Assembly (NCBI RefSeq): GCF_009299835.1
Contig: NZ_VKCZ01000003.1
Coordinates: 372,001-436,000 of the forward strand
DNA: 64,000 nucleotides
Direction of reading: 5' to 3'
Source of the DNA: Microlunatus speluncae
Lineage (GTDB): Bacteria > Actinomycetota > Actinomycetes > Propionibacteriales > Propionibacteriaceae
Shown here: in pieces, positions 8,371-17,092 of the stretch
How positions within the stretch are numbered: position 1 is the stretch's first letter
Layout: every line of letters begins with the position of its first letter
Translations under genes and position numbers: made by a program
Notes under the pieces: generated by a model
Database searches by the model: none
What the model saw: the letters and a program-made list of their open reading frames with translations, nothing else
Told to the model about the DNA's origin: nothing

Positions 8371-8580
8371 ACGCCGCTGGAAGGCAATCGGGGCGGGCCC
8401 AACGTCAGGGGCGCCCTGAGCCGCCCCAGTTGGCGCCAAGAAGGTCTCCGAAGGCCGAACGTGACGCGCGAGGCTCGCATCCAGACGCGCAAGAATCCGG
8501 GCTGAATCACGCCAGCCCCAAGGCTTCGGCCGGGCTCATTCGAACACCCCGCTCCAATCGAACGTGGGTCCAGCCGCCAG

Positions 8581-9417
8581 CTAGGTGGTGACCCGGTCCA
8601 TGGCGTCGGGGTGGGGGCCGATCCGGGCGTCGGTGTTGAGCGCGGTGATGGCGGCGAGGTCGTCGTCGGAGAGTTCGAAGTCGAAGAGGGCGAAGTTCTC
8701 CTCGACTCGGCTGCGGGTGACGGACTTGGGGAAGACGATGTCGCCGCGCTGCAGGTGCCAGCGCAGGGTGACCTGGGCGGGGGAACGGCCGAGGCGCTCG
8801 GCGATGCCTTTGATCACCGGGTCGTCGGCGACCTTGCCCTTGGCGATCGGCGCCCAGGCCTCGGTGGCGATGCCGTGCTCGGAGTCGTACGCCCGGACCG
8901 TGTCGTTGGTCAGGTAGGGGTGCGCCTCGATCTGGTTGATCGCCGGCACGGTGTCGGTCTCGGCGGCGAGTCGATCCAGATGGGCGGGCTCGAAGTTGGA
9001 GACGCCGATGGCGCGGACCTTGCCGCCGGCCAGGATCTCCTCCATCACCCGCCAGGTTTCCACGAAGTCGCGGACCGTCGGCAGCGGCCAGTGGATCAGG
9101 AACAGGTCGAGGTAGCCGAGATCGAGCTCGGCCAGCGTCTGCTCGAACGAGGCCAGCTGGTCGTCCCGGGTCAGGTGCGGGTTGTTGAGCTTGCTGGTGA
9201 CGAAGACGTCCTCCCGGGCCAGCCCGGACGCGCGCACCGCCTCGCCGACGCCGCGCTCGTTGCGATACATCTGCGCGGTGTCAAGGTGCCGGTAGCCGAT
9301 CTCCAGCGCGGTCAGCGTCGCGTCCTTGGTCTGCTCCGGCGGGATCTGATAGACGCCGAACCCGAGCTGCGGGATCGTGACGCCGTTGTTCAGGGTGATC
9401 TCGGGTACGTCCGTCAT
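8581..9417 (-). CDS. Aldo/keto reductase (2,5-diketo-D-gluconate reductase type)
   Basis: A 278-residue NADPH-dependent reductase, the normal length for the family. The catalytic tetrad is complete: D46 and Y51 in HLDTAQMY, K76 in VTSKL and H109 in LIHWP. The C-terminal cofactor region shows VFPKSVTRSRVEENF, which contacts the 2'-phosphate of NADPH. It reduces carbonyl groups of sugars or small aldehydes in the cytoplasm; the exact substrate is not readable. The gene is monocistronic, ends beside the non-coding repeat region and lies in the same direction as the downstream methyltransferase pair. Confidence 0.93.
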   Translation of the reverse strand: MTDVPEITLNNGVTIPQLGFGVYQIPPEQTKDATLTALEIGYRHLDTAQMYRNERGVGEAVRASGLAREDVFVTSKLNNPHLTRDDQLASFEQTLAELDLGYLDLFLIHWPLPTVRDFVETWRVMEEILAGGKVRAIGVSNFEPAHLDRLAAETDTVPAINQIEAHPYLTNDTVRAYDSEHGIATEAWAPIAKGKVADDPVIKGIAERLGRSPAQVTLRWHLQRGDIVFPKSVTRSRVEENFALFDFELSDDDLAAITALNTDARIGPHPDAMDRVTT

Positions 9418-9427
9418 GATGATCAGC

Positions 9428-10429
9428 TTAGCGTCGCGAACCTTTTCGCCGACCGGCGGTCGGAGTGATCACGTACGCGGTCGGGCTGACGCCGCCGAAG
9501 GTCAGCACCCGTTCCCGGATGATCTTGATCCCGCCGGTGCGCTGCAACGCGTCGAGGAACAGCCGCTTGTCGTCGGTGAGCAGCACCGCCCGGCCGCGGG
9601 GATCAAGGATCCGGGCGACCTCCCGCAACGCCGCCGGATAGAGCTTCTCGTTGGACCGGTGACTACCGACCCGTTTGCCGAACGGGAGATTGGCCAGCAC
9701 CCGGTCCGCGCTGTGATCACCGAGCTCGATCCGCTCCGCCGGACCGGCGCGCAGGGCCGCGGTGACGCCGAACCGCTCCAGGTTGATCGTCGCCAGCCGG
9801 ATCGCCTCCGGATCGAGGTCCGAGCCGGTCAACCGGGTCCCGGGCTCGCCCAGTCCGGCCAGCAACAGCAGCGTGCCGCTGCCGCAGAACGGATCGACGA
9901 CCCGGTCGCGGGCGCCGATCTTGGCCAGCCGGACCAGAGTCGCGGCGAGCACCGGCGTGCTGGACCAGGGCAGCCGTTCCAGCCGGCCGAAGCGCCGGGT
10001 CCAGTGCAGTGGGCCGAGCTCGGCCAGCCAACGCTCGCCGTACCGGGTGAGATTGATCAGCCAGTCACTCGGATCGTTGACCCAGCCGAACCCTTCGACC
10101 AGCCGTTCGGTCAGCGCGGCACGGATCTCGGCCGAGTCGTGCCCGACCCGGAAGGTCGCCGGTCGGTCCGCCGGGACCAGAGTGTTGATCATGCCGCCGG
10201 CTATCGAGGCGGTCAGCGGCGCCAGGTCCGGCTCGGCCGCGTCACCGAGCGGCAGGGCGGCCGCGGAGAACAGCCGCTGCCGGGGCAGCAGTTCCGGGTC
10301 GCCGGCGAGGGTGCCGGTGACCCGGCGCTCGGCCACGGTCAGCTCGGTCAGGCCGGTGTCCCGGAGTTCCTCGACCAGGAGTTCCTCGGCACCTCCGATG
10401 GTCCGGAACTCCAGCCGGTCGGTGATCAT
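9428..10429 (-). CDS. Predicted RNA methyltransferase (UPF0020/Trm14-RlmL-like)
   Basis: A 333-residue SAM-dependent methyltransferase. Motif I is VVDPFCGSGTLLL and motif IV is LANLPFGKRVG, the pattern of the UPF0020 family that makes N2-methylguanine in tRNA or rRNA (usual motif NPPFG, here NLPFG). The N-terminal 150 residues look like a degenerate substrate-binding region rather than a clear THUMP domain. Its ATG overlaps the TGA of the upstream DUF389 gene (ATGA), implying translational coupling. The target RNA is unknown. Confidence 0.82.
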   Translation of the reverse strand: MITDRLEFRTIGGAEELLVEELRDTGLTELTVAERRVTGTLAGDPELLPRQRLFSAAALPLGDAAEPDLAPLTASIAGGMINTLVPADRPATFRVGHDSAEIRAALTERLVEGFGWVNDPSDWLINLTRYGERWLAELGPLHWTRRFGRLERLPWSSTPVLAATLVRLAKIGARDRVVDPFCGSGTLLLLAGLGEPGTRLTGSDLDPEAIRLATINLERFGVTAALRAGPAERIELGDHSADRVLANLPFGKRVGSHRSNEKLYPAALREVARILDPRGRAVLLTDDKRLFLDALQRTGGIKIIRERVLTFGGVSPTAYVITPTAGRRKGSRR

Positions 10430-11379
10430 GCGGTCGCCGCCGAGCGGCGCCGACGTCGCTCGGCCAGCCGTGACTGGGCGAAGCGTTGGACGACGAGGGT
10501 GATCACGCCGGCCACGATGATCGCCACCAGGTTGATCAACAACTGCAGGGCCGATCCGCCGGCCTCCTGGGGCACTCCGTACGCGATCGCCACCGCCGCG
10601 TTGGCCGCGGCCGGGATGGTGGTGACCGAGATCAGCACGCCGACCAGGGCGCCGGACTTCTGCGCGGTCAACGACAGCATGCCGGCGATCCCGGCCAGCA
10701 GGCCGATCACCCAGGACAGGGCGTCCGGCTGCCAGATGAAGCTGGTCAGCGGCCGTGGATCGAGCAGCATGCTCCGGTCGATCAGGCCGAGCGCAGTCAG
10801 GAGCAGCGTGCAGCCGACGGTGATGATCATGCCGAACAGGAAGCCGCCGAGCAGGGTCAGCGCGGCCCTGCTGATCAAGGACCGGCGCAGTGCGACGATC
10901 CCGGTGCACAGTGCCGCCAGCGGCCCGAACTCCGGACCGACCACCATCGAGCCGACGATCAGGATCGGCTGGTCGAGCAGCACGCCGATGCTGGCGATGA
11001 TCATCGCCACGCTCATGAACACCAGGTACGTCCAGCTGACCCGACCCTCGTCGCCGGACCGCTGCTGGATGTCGGACCAGATGATCGCGTCCGCCGGATC
11101 GCCCGGGGTCCGCTCCACGGCCAGCTCGGCCGAGGTGGACAGGGTCAGATCGACCTGCTCGACGCTGATCCCGCCGTGCTCCTCCAGGCCGAGCCCGCGC
11201 AGCCGTTCCAGGATGTCTTCGGCGCCCTCACGGGCGATGTCGCAGCTGATCACGTCGCCGACCGGGCGTTGCGCGGCACCGGTCAGCACGAACAGGTGAG
11301 TCACGGCCTCGTCGTCGCGGAGCAGCTCCAGGGTCCGCTCGGTGAGCGAGCTCGGCGAGATCACGCGTAGATGCAGCAT
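10426..11379 (-). CDS. DUF389 integral membrane protein
   Basis: A 317-residue protein with a soluble N-terminal domain (about 1-115, LHLRVISPSSLTERTLELL) followed by about six membrane segments, including WTYLVFMSVAMIIASIGVLL and SMVVGPEFGPLAALCTGI, the hallmark of DUF389 (TIGR00341/TIGR00271) proteins. The tail is arginine-rich. GGAGGGA precedes the ATG at 11379. It heads a two-gene operon with the RNA methyltransferase through a four-base overlap. No transport activity is established for the family. Confidence 0.85.
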   Translation of the reverse strand: MLHLRVISPSSLTERTLELLRDDEAVTHLFVLTGAAQRPVGDVISCDIAREGAEDILERLRGLGLEEHGGISVEQVDLTLSTSAELAVERTPGDPADAIIWSDIQQRSGDEGRVSWTYLVFMSVAMIIASIGVLLDQPILIVGSMVVGPEFGPLAALCTGIVALRRSLISRAALTLLGGFLFGMIITVGCTLLLTALGLIDRSMLLDPRPLTSFIWQPDALSWVIGLLAGIAGMLSLTAQKSGALVGVLISVTTIPAAANAAVAIAYGVPQEAGGSALQLLINLVAIIVAGVITLVVQRFAQSRLAERRRRRSAATA

Positions 11380-11487
11380 GGGTCCCTCCACTCCTCGATT
11401 CGCCGTACAGAATCGCATACCCTCCGACGTGTCAGGACCGGGCGAGTCGAGAGCTCCGGCGGCGGCCGGGATTCGAAGGAGGCGGGC

Positions 11488-13530
11488 ATGATCGCCAGCG
11501 ACGATGCGGCCGAGGTGCTGTGGCGGCCCGATGCCGATGCGCTGCAGCGATCCCAGGTGGCCCGGTTCCGGGACTGGCTGGCCGGGGAGCGGGAGCCGCG
11601 GTTCGCCGACTACGCCGCGCTGCATCGGTGGAGCGTGGACCAGTCCGAGGATTTCTGGGACGCCGTTTGGCGGTTCTTCCGGCCCGGGGTCGACCTCGGT
11701 GCGGACCGGATCCTGGCGGACCCGCGGATGCCGGGAGCCCGCTGGTGTCCCGGCGCCCGGGTGAATTTCGCGGCGGAGCTGTTGCGGCCGACCGACGGCG
11801 AGTCACCGGTCGCCGTGATCGCCATCGACGAGCGGCAGCAGCCGGTGGAGATCTCCCGGGACGAGCTGCGCCGCCGGGTGGCCGGGCTGGCCGCGACCCT
11901 GCGGTCGGCCGGCATCGGACCCGACGACTGCGTCGCCGGCTACCTGCCGAACGTCGCCGAGGCGGTGATCGCGCTGCTCGCCGCGGCCAGCGTCGGCGCC
12001 ACGTGGACCTCCTGCTCGCCCGACTTCGGGGTCGAGGCGGTGCTCAGCCGGTTCGAGCAGGCCGAGCCGTCGGTGATCATCGTGGCCGACGGTTACCGCT
12101 ACAACGGCAAGGTGTTCGACCGGACCGCGCAGGCCCGCGAGTTGATCACCGCTCTCCCCGAGTTGCGGCTGGTGATCACGATCGACCTGCTGGCCGGATC
12201 GCTCCCTGAGCCCGTCGAAGGGCAGACCACAGTCGTCGATCATCTGGTCGACTGGTCCGGCCTGGCCGTCGATCACCGGGCCTGGCCGGAGGCGGTCGCG
12301 CCGGAGGCCGAGCTGACCTTCGCCGAGGTCGAGTTCGATCATCCGTTGTGGGTGCTCTGGTCCTCCGGCACGACCGGGAAGCCGAAGGGGATCGTGCAGT
12401 CGCACGGTGGGATCGTGATGGCGGTCTTCGCCTCGATCGGCCTCGGCTCCGACGTTCGCGCGGATGATCGCTATTTCGTGGTCACCTCGGCCAGCTGGAT
12501 GATGTGGAACTATCTGGTCGGCGGGCTCGGTCTCGGCGCGACGGTGATCTTGTACGACGGCAGCCCGGCCGCGGCCGATGGCGACGCGGTGTGGCAGATC
12601 GCCGAACGAACCGGGGCCACCGTGCTCGGCATCGGCGCGGGCTATCTCGACGCCGGCTTCCGGGCCGGCAAACGGCCCGGCGCCGATCATGATCTGAGCC
12701 GGCTGCGGGCCATCCTGCAGACCGGCTCGACGCTGCCGGCCGACGCCTGGCGATGGGTCTCCACGGCCGTGTCGGATCGGTGCTGGTTCGCTTCGGTCAG
12801 CGGCGGTACGGACATCTGCGCGGTCCTGGTCGGCGCGTCCCAACTGCTGCCGGTGCACGCCGGCCGGATGGCCGCACCGTACCTCGGCGTCGACCTGCAC
12901 AGCTGGGATCCCGACGGCCACGACCTGATCGGCACCGAGGGCGAACTGGTGATCACCAAGCCGCTGCCGTCGATGCCGATCGGGCTGCTCGGCGATCCGA
13001 CCGGCGAGCGCTACGCCGAGACCTATTTCGATCTCTTTCCGGGCGTCTGGCGACACGGGGACTGGATCACGATCTTTCCCGACGGCACTGCGGCGATCTC
13101 CGGCCGATCGGACGCAACCCTGAACCGGCAGGGCATCCGGATGGGCTCGGCCGATCTCTACGGCGTGGTCGAAGGGGTGCCGGGCGTCGCGGACAGCCTG
13201 GTGATCGGCGTCGAACTGCCCGACGGCGGCTACTTCCTGCCGCTGTTCGTGGTCACCGAGCCCGGAGTTGATCTTGATCCGGCGCTGCTCGACCGGATCC
13301 GGACCGAGCTGCGGACCCGGCTGTCACCGCGGCACGTTCCGGATGCCATCGTCGAGGTGCCGGCGGTGCCGCGGACACTGACCGGGAAGAAGCTCGAAGT
13401 GCCGGTGAAGCGCATCCTCCGCGGCGCCGACCTGGCGGCGGTGAGCGGCGGTCGCGGCTCGATCACCCATCCGGAGATGCTCGACTGGTTCGCCCGCTAC
13501 GCCCGCACCGAGCCCCGCCTCACCCCCTGA
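11488..13530 (+). CDS. aacS: Acetoacetate-CoA ligase (acetoacetyl-CoA synthetase)
   Basis: A 680-residue AMP-forming ligase that activates acetoacetate with ATP and CoA, used in ketone-body or polyhydroxybutyrate breakdown. The adenylate-forming motif is LWSSGTTGKPKGI, the hinge region reads VWRHGDWITIFPDGT and the C-terminal catalytic lysine region is RTLTGKKLEVPVKR. The N-terminal FWDAVWRFF is characteristic of AacS and acetyl-CoA synthetase relatives. An ideal AAGGAGG lies five bases before the ATG at 11488. The peptide SLPEPVEG near residue 240 is encoded by a repeat element inserted in frame, so part of that loop is not ancestral. Confidence 0.94.
   Translation: MIASDDAAEVLWRPDADALQRSQVARFRDWLAGEREPRFADYAALHRWSVDQSEDFWDAVWRFFRPGVDLGADRILADPRMPGARWCPGARVNFAAELLRPTDGESPVAVIAIDERQQPVEISRDELRRRVAGLAATLRSAGIGPDDCVAGYLPNVAEAVIALLAAASVGATWTSCSPDFGVEAVLSRFEQAEPSVIIVADGYRYNGKVFDRTAQARELITALPELRLVITIDLLAGSLPEPVEGQTTVVDHLVDWSGLAVDHRAWPEAVAPEAELTFAEVEFDHPLWVLWSSGTTGKPKGIVQSHGGIVMAVFASIGLGSDVRADDRYFVVTSASWMMWNYLVGGLGLGATVILYDGSPAAADGDAVWQIAERTGATVLGIGAGYLDAGFRAGKRPGADHDLSRLRAILQTGSTLPADAWRWVSTAVSDRCWFASVSGGTDICAVLVGASQLLPVHAGRMAAPYLGVDLHSWDPDGHDLIGTEGELVITKPLPSMPIGLLGDPTGERYAETYFDLFPGVWRHGDWITIFPDGTAAISGRSDATLNRQGIRMGSADLYGVVEGVPGVADSLVIGVELPDGGYFLPLFVVTEPGVDLDPALLDRIRTELRTRLSPRHVPDAIVEVPAVPRTLTGKKLEVPVKRILRGADLAAVSGGRGSITHPEMLDWFARYARTEPRLTP
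12204..12222 (+). repeat. REP-like element inside aacS (encodes LPEPVEG)
   Basis: CCCTGAGCCCGTCGAAGGG is the reverse complement of a CTTCGRC.GGYTCAGG word that also occurs twice at 54968-55012. Elements of this type are known as dispersed repeats in GC-rich actinobacteria; when they land in genes they yield the peptide SLPEPVEG. Here the frame is preserved. Confidence 0.7.
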
Positions 13531-13533
13531 ATG

Positions 13534-13587
13534 CCGACTTGTCAGAACTGAGTTGTGCCCTGACACAACTCAGTTCTGACAAGTCGG
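13534..13587. terminator. Perfect 24-bp palindrome downstream of aacS
   Basis: Arms 13534-13557 and 13564-13587 are perfectly complementary around a 6-base loop (CCCTGA). It starts four bases after the aacS stop. No U-run follows, so it is either a strong factor-assisted terminator or a mobile palindromic unit; its TTGTCAGA/TCTGACAA words recur in the hairpin at 448-491. Confidence 0.75.
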
Positions 13588-13604
13588 TGAAGGGTTGTAC
13601 GATG

Positions 13605-13639
13605 CTCATATGTCGAGACATTTTGTCTTGGAATATGAG
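13605..13639 (+). promoter_or_regulatory. Palindromic operator upstream of the MFS transporter
   Basis: A symmetrical site centred at 13622: CTCATAT (13605-13611) mirrors ATATGAG (13633-13639), and AGAC (13616-13619) mirrors GTCT (13625-13628). It lies in the only A/T-rich stretch before the transporter start codon and ends five bases from it, as expected for a repressor site overlapping the promoter or start. No regulator gene is adjacent. Confidence 0.6.
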
Positions 13640-13644
13640 ACTCC

Positions 13645-14835
13645 ATGAAAACGGAGATCAGCGCCGGGCGGCGGTGGGCGTTGCTGGCGGTGAGCATGAT
13701 CGCGCAGGCGGCCAGTGCCTTCTTCAGTCACGGCGTGGCGTTCCTGATCCCTGAGCTGCAGGGTCGGCTCGGGCTGACCCTGGTCGAGGCCGGGGTCGTG
13801 GTGGCGATGCCGACGATCGGGATCATGCTCACCCTGCTCGCTTGGGGGGTTGCGGTGGATCGGTTCGGCGAGCGGCGGGTGCTGGTGATCGGGACCGGGC
13901 TGACCGCGGCCTGCGGAGTCGGCGCGGCCCTGTCCAGCTCGATGATCATGCTCAGTGTGTTCCTGCTGTTCGGCGGGATGGCGGCGGCCAGCACCAACGC
14001 CGCCAGTGGTCGGGTCGTGGTCGGCTGGTTTCCACCTCAGCGGCGCGGTCTGACGATGGGGATCCGGCAGATGGCTCAGCCGCTCGGGGTCGGGTTGGCC
14101 GCGTTGAGCGTCCCGACCATCGCCGCTGGCTACGGGGTCAGCGCGGCGCTCTGGCTGCCCGCGATCCTGGCCGCGGTCGCGACGATCCTGTGCCTGGTGG
14201 TGGTGATCGATCCGGTCCGGCTGGCGCGGACGGATCCGGCGGCGGCCGAGCAGCTGGCGAATCCGTATCGGGGCAGTGGATTCCTGTGGCGGATCCATGC
14301 TGTGTCGGTGCTGCTGGTGGTGCCGCAGTTCATGGTCTGGACGTTCGGGCTGGTCTGGTTGATCACCGACCGCGGCTGGTCGCCGGGGGCTGCCGGGACC
14401 TTGATCGCGATCACCCAGTTGCTCGGCGCGCTGGGGCGGATCGCGGCCGGTCAACTGTCGGATCGGGTCCGCAGTCGGCTGCGGCCGCTGCGGTGGGTGG
14501 CGATCGCTGCCGCGATCACGATGCTGCTGCTGGCGGCCACCGATCAACTCGGCTGGTCGGTGGCGATCGCGGTGCTCGTGCTGGCGACCGTGATCACGGT
14601 CGCGGACAACGGCCTGGCCTTCACGTCGATCGCCGAGGTGGCCGGACCCTTCTGGTCCGGCCGGGCCCTCGGTGCCCAGAACACGGCGCAGTTCCTGGCC
14701 GGTTCGCTGGTCCCGCCCGTGCTCGGCGGGGTGATCACCGTGCTCGGCTATCCGTTGGCCTTCGCCCTGACGGCACTCTGCCCGATGATCGCCGTCCCGC
14801 TCGTCCCGGTGCGGCAGGAGAGGACGATCGCCTGA
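13645..14835 (+). CDS. MFS transporter
   Basis: A 396-residue, 12-segment major facilitator. Between helices 2 and 3 the loop reads WGVAVDRFGERRVL, a version of the MFS motif A, and a second copy (GQLSDRVRSRLRP) opens the C-terminal half. The central loop is short. Such proteins are proton-linked exporters or organic-anion carriers in the cytoplasmic membrane; the substrate cannot be inferred. Only a weak Shine-Dalgarno precedes the ATG. A palindromic operator lies immediately upstream, so ligand-controlled repression is likely. The gene is convergent with the toxin-immunity pair, with only three bases between stops. Confidence 0.88.
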   Translation: MKTEISAGRRWALLAVSMIAQAASAFFSHGVAFLIPELQGRLGLTLVEAGVVVAMPTIGIMLTLLAWGVAVDRFGERRVLVIGTGLTAACGVGAALSSSMIMLSVFLLFGGMAAASTNAASGRVVVGWFPPQRRGLTMGIRQMAQPLGVGLAALSVPTIAAGYGVSAALWLPAILAAVATILCLVVVIDPVRLARTDPAAAEQLANPYRGSGFLWRIHAVSVLLVVPQFMVWTFGLVWLITDRGWSPGAAGTLIAITQLLGALGRIAAGQLSDRVRSRLRPLRWVAIAAAITMLLLAATDQLGWSVAIAVLVLATVITVADNGLAFTSIAEVAGPFWSGRALGAQNTAQFLAGSLVPPVLGGVITVLGYPLAFALTALCPMIAVPLVPVRQERTIA

Positions 14836-14838
14836 GTG

Positions 14839-15243
14839 TCACGTCCGCGACGGGTGCCAGGAGGGAAGATTCTCCGGGCTCCGCGGATAGGCCTCTTGAT
14901 CATCTTCGAGCATCTCGTCGGTGTAGTCACCGCCGAACGGCGGGCTGTCGTAGTCGAACGCGGTCTCGAGGTTCCCGTCGGCGGTGAGGGTCATCGTCGC
15001 GTTGTACCAGGTGCCAACGCCCTGCTCGTACATGCTGGCTCGAAGCTGTCCGATCGCGAAGTGGGCGTCGGCACTGATCCCCTGAGAGGGATCGACCTCT
15101 CCGTTTGGCCGCTCGATCGCCAATGTGGTCTCGTTTCCGGAGGTAACAGCAGTAGCGGTGAGGGTGATCCGCCGCCATTCTTTCGATGCGGACGCCGCCA
15201 TCGCCGCACCGATTCTCTTCAGCAGGTCGGGATCTGGTGTCAT
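14839..15243 (-). CDS. YezG-like immunity protein (DUF600 family)
   Basis: A 134-residue small acidic protein. LLKRIGAAMAASASKEWRRI at the start, LRASMYEQGVGTWYNATMTL in the middle and FDYDSPPFGGDYTDEMLEDD with PRSPENLPSW at the end match the YezG/DUF600 immunity family, whose members bind and neutralise nuclease toxins. Its ATG overlaps the TGA of the upstream nuclease gene (ATGA), so the pair is translationally coupled, as usual for polymorphic toxin-immunity modules. It acts in the cytoplasm. Confidence 0.82.
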   Translation of the reverse strand: MTPDPDLLKRIGAAMAASASKEWRRITLTATAVTSGNETTLAIERPNGEVDPSQGISADAHFAIGQLRASMYEQGVGTWYNATMTLTADGNLETAFDYDSPPFGGDYTDEMLEDDQEAYPRSPENLPSWHPSRT

Positions 15244-16718
15244 GGCGTTTCACTCTCCGCGGGTCGTGGTGTGTTGTAGATGAACCGTTCCATTCTCTTG
15301 TCGTCGATCCACCAGGTCAGCTGCAGGGCGTCGGGGCGAGGAGTGTCGCTGGCATAGATCAGCGCGACCTCGACCTTGACGTCGTGCCCCGCCTCAATGC
15401 CTCGCCGCCAGGCATGCTCCGCGCTCTTGTACTGCCCGAGGTTGACCTTATTGCCCTCCATCGCTGCAAGATTGATGGTATCGCCCGGTCCCTGGAAGAT
15501 TCGGGCGAACAGATGGCCGGCGTGATCACCCGGCAGCTTCCCGATCAGTTGCGCCTGCGCCGACTTGTCGCGAGGGTGCTCAAGATCGACGACGTCGAGC
15601 CTGGCCGAGGCGTGGGTCACCCGGCCGAGATGATCAGTCGTGTACGTGAAGCGATCATCGACCACGATCGTGCTGTCCGGCGGCGGCTTGCTCAGCTGAT
15701 CCTTGTGATCAGGATTGCCGGTCGAGAGCCGGATGGGTCCTGCGTCGTCCGGTCGCTCCCGATCTTCGCTCGGTTGGCTCGGCGGGTGCGGCCCGGCATG
15801 ATCGACGTCGCCCGACCGGTCGCCGTCGGCCGGGCGTTGGTCGGCGTGACCGTACTCCTGGTGCAGCTCCGTGGCGACCAGCAGGACGGTCCGGCCGTCC
15901 CCGGACTTGTGCCAGGTCTTGTCCTCGGGCGTGGTCTGCCAACCGAAGACCGGGTTCGCGCGGGCATCGACCTCGGCGTGCTCCGGGCGGTCGAACCCGT
16001 TCTCCAGCACGACCGTCTTGCTCGCGTACCTGCTCAGATCCGGATGACCGTTGTCGGTGTAGCTGACCCCCTCTGGATAGCGGTCACGGAGTGATTCGCT
16101 GGTCGGCTGGGTCGTCCCAGCGAGGTCCGGCCGAGCGCCGGCTTCGCCCAGGTGGAAGGACTGGGGATCGCGGGTCTGCTCGGTGATCTCGTAACGCCGA
16201 TAGACCAACTCGTCGCGCCGGCTCAGATCGCCGGGAGGAAAGGGCTGATCCCGGTGCTCCATCCAGCCGGTGGCCACGTAATCCCGCTGCCGGGCCGGCT
16301 CGATGGGTCTGTTCTCGGGCCCCTCGACGGGAACAGTACGAAAGTGCTCCAACGCCGCGTCCTGCCGGTCGTAGTGCTCCTGCCGCCGGGCCGCACGCTC
16401 GTCGGGCGGGCCCCACACGGACTTGTCCCGGATCCGGTGTCGCGCCAACTCGAGTTGACCGGCCTGTCGTCCGTCCTCATGATCAGCCGCTTCGTACCGC
16501 TCGTACTCCTCGCGGGAAACCCCGCGGTCCGCGGCCTCGGCGATCCGCGCCTCGCGGATCTCCGCGACGCGACTCAACCGGTCCGACGCAGGCCCCGGGC
16601 GTAGCTCTGCGGGACCTGGACGATCAAGATCGGATCGGTCGCCCTCACGAGCCCGATCCGAGTCCGGAGCGCGGTCAACTCCTGACGGATCGTCGGCAAC
16701 GCCTCGCAACTCCCGCAT
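15240..16718 (-). CDS. Polymorphic-toxin-type protein with two nuclease domains
   Basis: 492 residues. The first 150 are charged and probably disordered, with no secretion (WXG, LXG, RHS) or signal sequence. The middle (about 215-300) reads GVSYTDNGHPDLSRYA, then DKTWHKSGDGRTVLLV with ELHQEYGHAD, the layout of HNH/Endo VII toxins with a WHH core; the second histidine of WHH is lysine here, so this copy may be inactive. The C-terminal 130 residues carry GDHAGHLFARIF and NLAAMEGNKVNLGQY, the catalytic pattern of the DNA/RNA non-specific endonuclease (NS_2, PF13930) toxins. The immunity gene follows with a four-base overlap. How the protein leaves the cell is not visible; the N-terminus could be truncated. 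Confidence 0.75.
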   Translation of the reverse strand: MRELRGVADDPSGVDRAPDSDRAREGDRSDLDRPGPAELRPGPASDRLSRVAEIREARIAEAADRGVSREEYERYEAADHEDGRQAGQLELARHRIRDKSVWGPPDERAARRQEHYDRQDAALEHFRTVPVEGPENRPIEPARQRDYVATGWMEHRDQPFPPGDLSRRDELVYRRYEITEQTRDPQSFHLGEAGARPDLAGTTQPTSESLRDRYPEGVSYTDNGHPDLSRYASKTVVLENGFDRPEHAEVDARANPVFGWQTTPEDKTWHKSGDGRTVLLVATELHQEYGHADQRPADGDRSGDVDHAGPHPPSQPSEDRERPDDAGPIRLSTGNPDHKDQLSKPPPDSTIVVDDRFTYTTDHLGRVTHASARLDVVDLEHPRDKSAQAQLIGKLPGDHAGHLFARIFQGPGDTINLAAMEGNKVNLGQYKSAEHAWRRGIEAGHDVKVEVALIYASDTPRPDALQLTWWIDDKRMERFIYNTPRPAESETP

Positions 16719-16767
16719 CGCTCTCGCTTCACGCCACGTGCCGACTCGGTGCTCAGACCACGATCAT

Positions 16768-16802
16768 GGTCCGTCCGGTCGGCAGCACCCACCGGACGGA
16801 CC
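16768..16802 (-). terminator. 12-bp perfect hairpin between glsB-like gene and toxin gene
   Basis: GGTCCGTCCGGT (16768-16779) and ACCGGACGGACC (16791-16802) pair perfectly around 11 bases, just after the stop of the GlsB-type gene on the minus strand. There is no U-run. It may separate that gene from the toxin gene behind it. Confidence 0.45.
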
Positions 16803-16813
16803 AGGACGCTCGA

Positions 16814-17092
16814 CTACTCTGCGGCCTTCTTGCTGCCCATCCGGTTGGTGATGAAGCCCCAGATGATCAGCACGATCAGCGAGCCGACGATGGCCAACAG
16901 CCAGGTGCGCAACGAGAAGAACTCACCCAGGCCGGTGCCGAAGATCAGGCTGCCGATCCACCCACCGAGCAGCGCGCCGACGACGCCGAGAATCAAGGTG
17001 GCGATCCAGCCACCGGCCTGCTTCCCCGGCAGGATCAGTTTCGCAATAGCTCCCGCAACCAGGCCCAACAGCAAGAATCCAAGAAAGCCCAT
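16814..17092 (-). CDS. GlsB/YeaQ/YmgE-family small membrane protein
   Basis: A 92-residue protein with three hydrophobic segments: the N-terminal GFLGFLLLGLVAGAIAKLIL, the glycine-rich WIATLILGVVGALLGGWIG and a final WLLAIVGSLIVLIIWGFI. This is the transglycosylase-associated-protein/GlsB pattern, a family linked to envelope and general stress. GGGAGA precedes the ATG. It is a single gene with a hairpin behind it. No biochemical activity is established for the family. Confidence 0.9.
   Translation of the reverse strand: MGFLGFLLLGLVAGAIAKLILPGKQAGGWIATLILGVVGALLGGWIGSLIFGTGLGEFFSLRTWLLAIVGSLIVLIIWGFITNRMGSKKAAE

Noticed and set aside
7908-8591. Several small open frames in the hairpin array
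   Set aside because: No ribosome sites, overlapping frames on both strands and disagreement between repeat units; the repeats explain the DNA better.
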